From Planctomycetaceae bacterium (GTDB lineage Bacteria > Planctomycetota > Planctomycetia > Pirellulales > Lacipirellulaceae), in the NCBI GenBank assembly GCA_002713555.1, contig PATG01000044.1, positions 1 to 5,500 of the forward strand: 5,500 nucleotides of DNA, given 5' to 3'. Below the pieces are notes generated by a model. The model was not told where the DNA came from. It saw nothing but the letters and a program-made list of their open reading frames with translations, and made no database searches. Below, in pieces: positions 1 through 5,500 of this stretch (the first letter of the stretch is position 1; every line of letters starts with the position of its first letter). Made by a program: the position numbers and the translations under genes.

Positions 1-17
1 AAGGTGGGCTTAAAAAA

Positions 18-32
18 GGGGGGGGGGGGGGG
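18..32. repeat. Homopolymeric G15 tract
   Basis: Fifteen consecutive G, directly preceded by six A (12-17). A run this long stands out in DNA of mixed composition. Fifteen G also fit exactly four GGG blocks separated by single G, so the strand could form a G-quadruplex. Such runs are prone to slippage and can act as phase-variable switches, but long G runs are also a common place for sequencing and assembly error, and this one lies close to the window edge. It is about 325 bp from the nearest start codon and well upstream of the candidate promoter. Confidence 0.9.
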
Positions 33-206
33 AATGCCTGTGTGGGGATCACTCGACCTTAAGAAAGTGAGCGAAAACCTATGTTGTACAGCAAATGATG
101 GCAGGAGGCGCAAGTTTCCCCAATTTCTACCAATATTTCTGTAAGCTCTCTTGACCAGGTGCCTATCTTTACGGAAATCGATTTTAAAAGAGTAGGGGGC
201 CTTAAC

Positions 207-235
207 TTGTTGGCTTTCCTCTACCAGTTTATACT
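207..235 (+). promoter_or_regulatory. Candidate sigma70-type promoter for the signalling gene
   Basis: A TATACT hexamer at 230-235 matches the -10 consensus at five of six positions. A weak -35 (TTGTTG, 207-212) lies 17 bp upstream and matches only its first three bases. Transcription would begin near 242 and leave a leader of about 115 nt before the GTG at 357. It is the best candidate I found in the upstream region, but such matches arise easily by chance and the organism's sigma-factor preferences are unknown. Confidence 0.3.
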
Positions 236-253
236 GCGGTTGGAGTGTGTGTT

Positions 254-319
254 ATTATTAGCAGACTTACCTGATGTTTTGGCTGGGGGTGCCGCTAATG
301 CGGTTGCCTGCTAAATGAT
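254..319 (+). promoter_or_regulatory. Potential structured 5' leader (long stem with inner hairpin)
   Basis: TTAGCAG at 258-264 is the exact reverse complement of CTGCTAA at 308-314. Past a single bulged A (315), the stem extends four more pairs (254-257 with 316-319, one of them G-U), making 11 pairs in all. Inside it, GCCGC (291-295) and GCGGT (300-304) form a small hairpin with a TAAT loop and one G-U pair. No T run follows, so it is not an ordinary intrinsic terminator. It would lie in the leader of the following gene if the promoter at 207-235 is used. I do not recognise it as a known riboswitch class. Confidence 0.35.
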
Positions 320-356
320 GACATCGTACTAATAGAAGACACTTGGAATTACGGCG

Positions 357-2180
357 GTGTCAAAACCCATTGTGTCGCCACAAAGCGATTCTTCAGACTG
401 TGATGCCTCATCCGCACGGCCAAAGGTTCTCTACCTTGGGGGCACGCACGATCAGCTTGTCGACATACGTCAACGCTTTGGCAAAGATGTAGACATCGTA
501 GAAGTGCAATCGCCAGTTCGCGCATTGGCACAATTGGCACGTGAAGATTTCGCGGCCGTGTATTGCGATGCGGATCATTTTGCACAGGCTGCCGACGTTG
601 GTGAATTACTTCGCAATGACCGTATCCTGCAAGGCATGCCGGATGGGGTCGTACTGCTCGACAGTGAGAATAAGATACTTTGGGGCAATGGAAGGCTCAG
701 CGAATGGAGCGGACATAAGAGTGTTGTGGGACGCAACTTTTATCACATCTTGGGTAGCCCAGAGATCATGGGGCCTGATTTCTGCCCCTTCCATACAGCC
801 TTGTCCACTAAAAAGCGAAGCGCTTCGATGCTGCGCTGTGAAGACAATCGCTATTTTCGAATCCATGCAGCACCGATTTTAGAGGTCGGTTTAGAAGTGC
901 CACAGAATCTAGTGGTCACGGTTCACGATATTAGTGCAGAAATGCTGCAGCAACAAAAGCTGGCAGCCATTCATCAAGCAGGTGTAGAATTAGCGGACCT
1001 GACGACCGATGAGGTTGCGAGCCTGACGGTAGAAGAGCGGATCGAGTTGCTCAAATCAAACATTCTTCAATGCACTCAAGATGTATTGCAACTTGACGTG
1101 ATCGAGATTCGAATGCTCGACCAGGAGACTAGTGAATTGATGCCCGTCATGGCGCTGGGAATGCATTCTGAAGCCGCTCAGCGCAGGCTATATAGCGCGA
1201 CGGAAGGCTGCGGAGTAACAGGATTCGTGGCTGCCACGGGTAAAAGTTATCGTTGCGAACATACTTCTGAAGATCCACTTTACCTAGACGGTTCAGAAGG
1301 CGCTCGTAGCTCGTTAACGGTGCCTCTGGTGCTTCATGAGCAAGTCATTGGGACGCTGAATGTCGAAAGTCCCGAAGCTAATGTGTTTACAGAAAGCGAC
1401 TTGCAGTTTTTAGAGATCTTTGCTCGTAATGTTGCTGTAGCTCTCAATACGCTGGAGTTGCTCGCAGCTGAAAAAGCCAGCACAGCAGCGGCAAGTGTTG
1501 AAGCAATTCACAGCGCGGTTGCCTTGCCGGTTGACGATATTTTGAATGATGCTGTGAATGTCATGGAGCGCTATATTGGACATGAGCCGGAAGTTGTGCA
1601 GCGTCTACAAAATATTCTGCGAAATACGCGTGATATCAAACAAGTTATCCAAAAAGTGGGTCAGAGTATGGCTCCGGTAACAGCAACTCCAATTGCAGAC
1701 GTTACCGATTCTCGTCCACTTCTAGTCGGAAGAAGAATACTGGTTGTTGACGCCGATGAGGCAGTTCGCTCTGCAGCTCATGCACTTCTCGAAAGATACC
1801 ACACGATTGTCGAAACGGCTCAAGATGGCAATGCTGCCCGCTTTTTGGTTCGCAATTTGGGGGCCAATGAATCTTATGATGTGATCATTGCCGATATCCG
1901 TCTTCCGGACATGAATGGCTATGAATTGTTGCTAAAACTCAAAGAAGTGATTGAGAATGTCCCCATGGTATTGATGACCGGTTTCGGCTACGATCCTGGG
2001 CACTCGATTGTAAAGGCTCGCAGAGAAGGTTTGCTCAATGTACTTTACAAGCCATTTCGCCTCGACCAATTGGTGAGCGTCGTTGAAGAGATCGTCTCAG
2101 CAGGCGAGATCTCTAATGGTAATACCTCGACTGGTAATACTTCTATTGGCCAAATCTCTACTGATAATGAGAACAACTGA
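357..2180 (+). CDS. PAS-GAF-receiver multi-domain signalling protein without a kinase domain
   Basis: A 607-residue, probably cytoplasmic signalling protein. Residues 23-71 look like the first half of a receiver fold. A PAS domain follows at about 86-195, containing CPFHTA (143-148), then a GAF domain at about 225-370 with the typical GVTGFVAATG stretch. Residues 381-438 form two helices resembling a histidine-kinase dimerisation domain, and a C-terminal receiver spans about 459-582. In that receiver D513 is the likely phospho-acceptor (IIADIRLPDMNG), with T541 and K565 (YKPF) in the usual places. The acidic pair reads D465-A466, so one Mg-binding Asp is missing. There is no HATPase domain and no DNA-binding or enzymatic output domain. 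The GTG at 357 is the first plausible start after an in-frame TAG at 333-335; only a weak GGA (345-347) precedes it, and a second GTG at 372 is possible. The phosphodonor, ligands and output partner cannot be read from the sequence. Confidence 0.9.
   Translation: MSKPIVSPQSDSSDCDASSARPKVLYLGGTHDQLVDIRQRFGKDVDIVEVQSPVRALAQLAREDFAAVYCDADHFAQAADVGELLRNDRILQGMPDGVVLLDSENKILWGNGRLSEWSGHKSVVGRNFYHILGSPEIMGPDFCPFHTALSTKKRSASMLRCEDNRYFRIHAAPILEVGLEVPQNLVVTVHDISAEMLQQQKLAAIHQAGVELADLTTDEVASLTVEERIELLKSNILQCTQDVLQLDVIEIRMLDQETSELMPVMALGMHSEAAQRRLYSATEGCGVTGFVAATGKSYRCEHTSEDPLYLDGSEGARSSLTVPLVLHEQVIGTLNVESPEANVFTESDLQFLEIFARNVAVALNTLELLAAEKASTAAASVEAIHSAVALPVDDILNDAVNVMERYIGHEPEVVQRLQNILRNTRDIKQVIQKVGQSMAPVTATPIADVTDSRPLLVGRRILVVDADEAVRSAAHALLERYHTIVETAQDGNAARFLVRNLGANESYDVIIADIRLPDMNGYELLLKLKEVIENVPMVLMTGFGYDPGHSIVKARREGLLNVLYKPFRLDQLVSVVEEIVSAGEISNGNTSTGNTSIGQISTDNENN
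2109..2168 (+). repeat. Four 15-bp tandem units encoding a pentapeptide-repeat tail
   Basis: The last residues of the signalling protein (585-604) read as four in-frame units: ISNGN, TSTGN, TSIGQ and ISTDN. The underlying 15-bp DNA units are imperfect copies of one another, most clearly TGGTAATACCTCGAC at 2117-2131 against TGGTAATACTTCTAT at 2132-2146. The tail is polar, Ser/Thr/Asn-rich and lies outside the receiver fold. It probably arose by slippage or unequal duplication, and I infer a flexible, length-tolerant tail. Confidence 0.75.
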
Positions 2181-2192
2181 GTAGATAGTCTC

Positions 2193-3359
2193 TTGATCTT
2201 GATTCTTGTTATCTTGGTAGCACTCCTTGGGCATGGTTACATCTGGGTCGCCTTCGTAAACCGGCTGCATGGCTGTTCTTGGTCAAAGGATTCCGTTAAT
2301 AAAGCAACACGGTTTTGTATGTGCTGTTTTCTTGGCTTACCCGTACTGGTTCTGATCCGTTGGAACGTCGAAGGGTTCGGCACGATTGCCTACTCAGATT
2401 TATCCAGATCTCCATTGAAAGCATACTTTTATCTTTGTGCTTGTTGGGGCGTGATCAAGTTGCTTTTACTCAGGTGGGCAACCCGCCATCGAAATCGACC
2501 GGATACCTTATTGTCCAATCATCAGGTCCCATCCAAACAGGTCACTGGACTGGGCCGGGAGATGTTTCATGGTACCTACCCGAGATGCTTGTCCTACCTA
2601 CCAGGCAATCAATTCCTCAAGCTATGTGTTGATTACAAGCAACTCAAGATTCGTCGCTTGCATAAAAAACACTCTGGTATCCGTATTGTTCAGATTAGCG
2701 ATCTGCACATGACGGGTCGGGTCGACAAAAAGTGGTACGTGACTGTAATAGATCAAGTCAACCATCTAGATCCTGATGTAGTGGTCATTACTGGAGATAT
2801 TCTAGAAAATGAGACATGTTGGCCGTGGCTTACCGATTCGTTGGCAAGATTACGCTCGAAGCTGGGTGTCTACTTCATACTGGGCAATCACGATTATTAC
2901 GTCGATAGTGGACAGACCTGTCAGTTGCTCATGGATGCAGGTCTCCAGTATCTACATGGAGGTTGGCTGGAAACGCAGTGGAATGGTGCACCTGTGGCAT
3001 TGGTGGGCAACGAGTTGCCCTGGGGAAGCAAAGGAGAAGATCCCCTGCCGGTACTTCCTCGCGATGAAGAGCGATTGCCTTTGCAAATAGCATTGCTCCA
3101 TACACCGGATCAATTTAGCTGGGCCTGCAAGCATGACATCGACCTGGCCATGGCTGGCCATACGCATGGAGGTCAATTTCGTCTTCCCGTCTTAGGTCCG
3201 GTAGCTTGTCCCAGCCTCTACGGTATCCGCTACGCAAGTGGTGTATTTCGACGTGAAAATACGGTGTTGCACGTCACCCGAGGCGTTTCGAGTAAAATGC
3301 CCCTGCGCTGGAATTGCCCTCCTGAGATTGCTGTGTTGGAACTGGTTTCAGGAGGCTAG
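2193..3359 (+). CDS. Membrane-anchored metallophosphoesterase (YaeI/YkuE/LpxG-like)
   Basis: A 388-residue calcineurin-like metallophosphoesterase that should hydrolyse a phosphoester or pyrophosphate bond using two metal ions. All core motifs are present: D170-x-H172 (SDLH), GD at 201-202, GNHD at 231-234, H303 (LLHTPD) and GHTHGGQ at 322-328. About 160 residues precede the enzyme, with three hydrophobic segments at roughly 1-22, 41-56 and 77-94. Basic residues after segments one and three suggest that the catalytic domain faces the cytoplasm. The start is TTG; no ATG fits without deleting the first membrane segment, and TTG at 2199 is an alternative. No strong Shine-Dalgarno is visible. The gene begins 12 bp after the signalling gene and in its frame, so the two are probably an operon. 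Related enzymes include Chlamydia LpxG, which makes lipid X in lipid A synthesis, but the substrate here is not established. Confidence 0.9.
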   Translation: MILILVILVALLGHGYIWVAFVNRLHGCSWSKDSVNKATRFCMCCFLGLPVLVLIRWNVEGFGTIAYSDLSRSPLKAYFYLCACWGVIKLLLLRWATRHRNRPDTLLSNHQVPSKQVTGLGREMFHGTYPRCLSYLPGNQFLKLCVDYKQLKIRRLHKKHSGIRIVQISDLHMTGRVDKKWYVTVIDQVNHLDPDVVVITGDILENETCWPWLTDSLARLRSKLGVYFILGNHDYYVDSGQTCQLLMDAGLQYLHGGWLETQWNGAPVALVGNELPWGSKGEDPLPVLPRDEERLPLQIALLHTPDQFSWACKHDIDLAMAGHTHGGQFRLPVLGPVACPSLYGIRYASGVFRRENTVLHVTRGVSSKMPLRWNCPPEIAVLELVSGG

Positions 3360-3446
3360 CCTACATATTTCTAATGGAATTATTCTTGAGTGATCCCTTA
3401 GCTGAGCGGAACACGAAACCCCTCAAGACACCAACTCACCAACGGC
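3360..3446. other. Convergent intergenic spacer, no clear terminator
   Basis: This spacer separates the ends of the metallophosphoesterase and recQ genes. It contains an inverted repeat, TCTTGAG (3384-3390) and CTCAAGA (3422-3428), but the 31-nt loop and the lack of a T run make it a poor intrinsic terminator. A near-perfect 8-bp tandem duplication lies at 3429-3444 (CACCAACT then CACCAACG). Read on the - strand past the recQ stop, neither the in-frame continuation nor the other two frames encodes a cysteine cluster. Confidence 0.6.
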
Positions 3447-4877
3447 TTACGACTCTTCATAGCTTAAGCCGAAATACGAATGTATGAAGGCTTTACGATC
3501 TCCCGTATGCTTAACGTACTGGACCATCGTGTAGAGCTTTTGTTGATCACGTTGTAGTTTTTCAGAGAGTTGGTTTTGATCGCATAGTTTAACCGGAAGA
3601 GGTGCGAGAATTTTGAATTCCTCACCCGGTGCGTCTCGGTCGATGACACCAAAGCGGTCAAGCATCAACAGCACAGTTTCCAGGCGAAAGTCACGAGATG
3701 ATTTGGAATAGATTTGTTTTTCAATCCATTCGATTCCAAAGGCAGAAACTTCTTCGGATTTGCGCTCAAGTAAGTCGTAGACTCGTTCGTAGAATTCTGC
3801 ACTTGGGTTACTCCATTCCAGGAATTTCATTTGCGTGATCAGATCGTGCTCGTCATAGAGTAGCAGGCAGCGTGAGGGTTGCCCATCGCGTCCGGCTCGA
3901 CCAATTTCCTGGTAGTAAGCTTCCATGGAGCCCGGAACTTCTGCATGAATAACAAAGCGAATATCTGGTTTGTCAATTCCCATACCGAATGCATTGGTAG
4001 CCAATACGAGTGGAGAACTGCCTTGCATGAATCGGGTTTGTATGTCCCGACGTTGTTGACGTTCTAAGTCTCCATGGTAACAGACGTGGGCAAGGCCTTC
4101 GGCATGGAGTCGATCACTGAAAGCCACTAGATCTTTGATTAAAGTGAAATAAACGATACCGCTACCTTCACCAAGATCATTTTGGATTGCTTGACGAATA
4201 GGGATTATTTTTTCGTCACTTCCCCATACGGATTCGATATCGAGTGTAAGGTTGGGGCGGTTAATTCCCTCGTGATAAATCTTAACATCTTCAGGACGGA
4301 GACCTGCCTGCCGGATGATATCTTGTTGTACTTCGGGAGTTGCTGTGGCAGTGAGGGCAATTGTGACAGGATTACCCAACCGTTGGCGAAACTCTTCAAT
4401 TCGGGTGTAGTCTGGCCGAAAGTCATGCCCCCATTCGCTGATACAATGAGCTTCGTCTATGGCAAGCAGACGAATGTTTCGCTTGCAGATCGCTTGCAGG
4501 AATTCTGGTTTGCGAAATCTTTCGGGAGTGACATAAAGTAATGTGTATTTTCCTGCACCCACATTTTTGTAACGCGTTTCACGTTCTTCACGCGATAGTG
4601 ATGAATTAATAAAGGCAGCATGGATACCTTTGGCAACCAGGGTTTCCACCTGATCTTTCATGAGTGCAATAAGTGGAGAGATGACGAGGGTGAGTGCTGT
4701 TGGTTCGACTTTTTGATTGGCAATGGCAGGCACCTGAAAACAGAGCGACTTGCCCATGCCCGTGGGCATGATGACCAGGGCGTGCTTGCCATTTAAGACA
4801 TGATGAATGACTGCTTCTTGTTGGCCACGAAAATCAGCATAACCAAAAGTATGTTCAAGAATATCCCTGGCTTGCAC
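3447..4877 (-). CDS. recQ: RecQ-family ATP-dependent DNA helicase, short form lacking the zinc-site cysteines
   Basis: A 476-residue superfamily 2 DNA helicase of the RecQ type, expected to unwind DNA 3'-5' with ATP in recombination and repair. Visible motifs: FRGQQE (16-21, motif 0), Walker A MPTGMGKS (37-44), DEAH (141-144) followed by the RecQ-specific aromatic loop (to about 157), TATAT (176-180), NAFGMGIDKPD (295-305) and QEIGRAGRDG (323-332). E. coli RecQ has 609 residues; the HRDC domain is absent here. The C-terminal 130 residues end in a helix and YFG motif (451-470) matching the start of the RecQ zinc subdomain, but the first zinc Cys is replaced by D460 and the protein stops just where the second would fall. 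About 80 residues (358-438), winged-helix-like in pattern, sit between the helicase core and that motif. The GTG start is supported by a GAGGG ribosome-binding site and by alignment with RecQ N-termini. Confidence 0.93.
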   Translation of the reverse strand: MQARDILEHTFGYADFRGQQEAVIHHVLNGKHALVIMPTGMGKSLCFQVPAIANQKVEPTALTLVISPLIALMKDQVETLVAKGIHAAFINSSLSREERETRYKNVGAGKYTLLYVTPERFRKPEFLQAICKRNIRLLAIDEAHCISEWGHDFRPDYTRIEEFRQRLGNPVTIALTATATPEVQQDIIRQAGLRPEDVKIYHEGINRPNLTLDIESVWGSDEKIIPIRQAIQNDLGEGSGIVYFTLIKDLVAFSDRLHAEGLAHVCYHGDLERQQRRDIQTRFMQGSSPLVLATNAFGMGIDKPDIRFVIHAEVPGSMEAYYQEIGRAGRDGQPSRCLLLYDEHDLITQMKFLEWSNPSAEFYERVYDLLERKSEEVSAFGIEWIEKQIYSKSSRDFRLETVLLMLDRFGVIDRDAPGEEFKILAPLPVKLCDQNQLSEKLQRDQQKLYTMVQYVKHTGDRKAFIHSYFGLSYEES

Positions 4878-4880
4878 AAT

Positions 4881-4891
4881 TATCCCTCTCA
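4881..4891 (-). promoter_or_regulatory. Ribosome-binding site of recQ overlapping the uup stop codon
   Basis: On the - strand the sequence reads TGA GAGGG ATAATT GTG: the TGA (4891-4889) ends the upstream ATPase gene, GAGGG (4888-4884) is a good Shine-Dalgarno match, and a six-base spacer leads to the recQ GTG at 4877. This arrangement fixes the recQ start and suggests that ribosomes finishing uup can help initiate recQ. Confidence 0.7.
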
Positions 4892-5500
4892 GTCAGCGGA
4901 TTCTTCCAGTTCTTCCCAGCGTTGGTAGGAGTCTGATAATTGTTGCTCGATTTCTTTGAGTCGTTTTTGTTCGGTGGCAATCTGCTCGGGCGGCCGTTTA
5001 TAGTATTCGGGAACTGCCATCGCCTGATGCAACTTGCTAGTCTCCGCTTCAAGCATCTCTATTTTCGCTGGCAGCATTTCTAATTCACGTTTGTCTTTAT
5101 AACTAAGTTTTCGCTTGTTGGAAGTAGAGGGCTTGTCTTGCTTTGGTTTTGTTAGGGTGTTTTTATCTTTTTGCTTTGCATTGGGTTGGTCTGTCGGATC
5201 GGACCGTTGCCGAATCCAATCGTCGTACCCTCCGATATATTCTTTTACTTCCGTCGGTTCAAATGCAATGGTACTGGTGACAACATTGTTGAGGAATGCT
5301 CTGTCGTGACTGACCATTAAGAGAGTGCCCTCGAATTCAATAAGCCGTTCTTCCAGCATTTCCAAAGTTTCTGTATCCAGGTCATTGGTGGGCTCATCAA
5401 GTACAATAACATTTGCAGGTTTGGCAAAAAGACGGGCCAGGAGCAATCGATTGCGCTCGCCTCCCGAAAGGAATTTGACCTGAGTTCTTGCGCGTTCGGG
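4889..5500 (-). CDS. uup: Uup-type ABC-F ATPase, C-terminal part (cut by window edge)
   Basis: The 203 visible residues are the end of a soluble tandem-ATPase ABC-F protein; reading starts at the window edge with a complete Pro codon at 5498-5500. The second ATPase domain shows the ABC signature LSGGE (visible residues 11-15), Walker B with VIVLDEPTNDLD (about 31-42) and the H-loop SHDR (64-67). A Lys-rich linker follows. From KLSYKDKRELE onward the charged, heptad-like sequence matches the Uup C-terminal coiled-coil domain, including LPAKIEMLEAE and the PEYYKRPPEQ segment. In E. coli, Uup (635 residues) suppresses precise transposon excision, binds branched DNA through this C-terminus and also associates with ribosomes. 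About two thirds of the gene, including its start and promoter, lies outside. It precedes recQ by 11 bp, so the two are probably one transcript. The coiled-coil tail favours Uup over EttA or other ABC-F members. Confidence 0.93.
   Translation of the reverse strand, partial: PERARTQVKFLSGGERNRLLLARLFAKPANVIVLDEPTNDLDTETLEMLEERLIEFEGTLLMVSHDRAFLNNVVTSTIAFEPTEVKEYIGGYDDWIRQRSDPTDQPNAKQKDKNTLTKPKQDKPSTSNKRKLSYKDKRELEMLPAKIEMLEAETSKLHQAMAVPEYYKRPPEQIATEQKRLKEIEQQLSDSYQRWEELEESAD

Larger units (their letters stand above)
1..356. other. Upstream non-coding region with G tract and structured leader
   Basis: No convincing gene lies here. The longest open stretch on the + strand runs from the left edge to a stop at 142-144, passes straight through the G tract, and encodes nothing I recognise. 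The region contains a 15-base G run, two further five-G runs (195-199 and 285-289), one candidate promoter and one candidate stem structure, described separately. The left edge could still include the end of an element that begins outside the window. I see no tRNA, no recognised riboswitch core and no terminator with a T tract on either strand. Confidence 0.6.

Noticed and set aside
103..108. AGGAGG, a perfect Shine-Dalgarno-like hexamer
   Set aside because: No start codon lies at a suitable distance downstream, so it is probably coincidental.
34..144. Open frame of 36 codons starting ATG just after the G tract (frame open from base 1)
   Set aside because: It has no proper ribosome-binding site and no recognisable sequence, and a length of this size is expected by chance. 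Its upstream part is simply the G run read as glycine codons.
151..179. TTGACC as a -35 promoter element
   Set aside because: The -35 match is good, but the bases 16-18 bp downstream contain no acceptable -10 hexamer.
349..585. 78-codon open frame on the - strand at the start of the sensor gene
   Set aside because: It lies almost entirely over the well-supported coding frame on the other strand, and its product has no domain-like features.
3384..3428. Inverted repeat TCTTGAG / CTCAAGA as a bidirectional terminator between convergent genes
   Set aside because: Only seven pairs, a 31-nt loop and no T run on either side. Too weak to call a terminator.
4182..4541. 119-codon open frame on the + strand inside recQ
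   Set aside because: It is antisense to conserved RecQ helicase motifs and its translation resembles no family. A shadow of the real gene.

Overview
The window looks like chromosomal DNA of a free-living bacterium with roughly balanced base composition, judged by eye. The style of the proteins recalls Planctomycetota, possibly Pirellulales: a multi-domain PAS/GAF/receiver protein without a kinase, a membrane-anchored metallophosphoesterase and frequent non-ATG starts. That assignment is an impression, not a result. There are no phage, transposon, CRISPR, tRNA or rRNA signatures.

Layout. Bases 1-356 hold no convincing gene. They contain a run of 15 G near the left edge, one candidate sigma70-type promoter (207-235) and a region able to fold into a long stem (254-319). 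Two + strand genes follow, 12 bp apart. The first (357-2180, GTG start) encodes a 607-residue signalling protein: half of a receiver fold, then PAS, GAF, a helical segment resembling a degenerate histidine-kinase dimerisation domain, a near-complete receiver domain and a four-unit pentapeptide tail. The second (2193-3359, TTG start) encodes a 388-residue membrane-anchored metallophosphoesterase with all expected metal-binding motifs.

These converge, across 87 bp with no clear terminator, on a two-gene - strand unit. It consists of the C-terminal third of a Uup-type ABC-F ATPase (4889-5500, cut by the window edge) followed after 11 bp by a RecQ-family helicase (3447-4877, GTG start). The RecQ ribosome-binding site overlaps the Uup stop codon, so the two are probably co-transcribed and perhaps translationally coupled. 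Both families have been linked to branched DNA intermediates, so this reads as a genome-maintenance pair. The RecQ is short, at 476 residues, and lacks the cysteines of the RecQ zinc site: the first is Asp and the stop codon falls about where the second would be.

No obviously new multi-gene system is visible. The most worthwhile leads are the zinc-less RecQ coupled to Uup, the kinase-less sensor/receiver protein placed in frame with a membrane phosphoesterase, and the leader with its G tract and potential stem structure.
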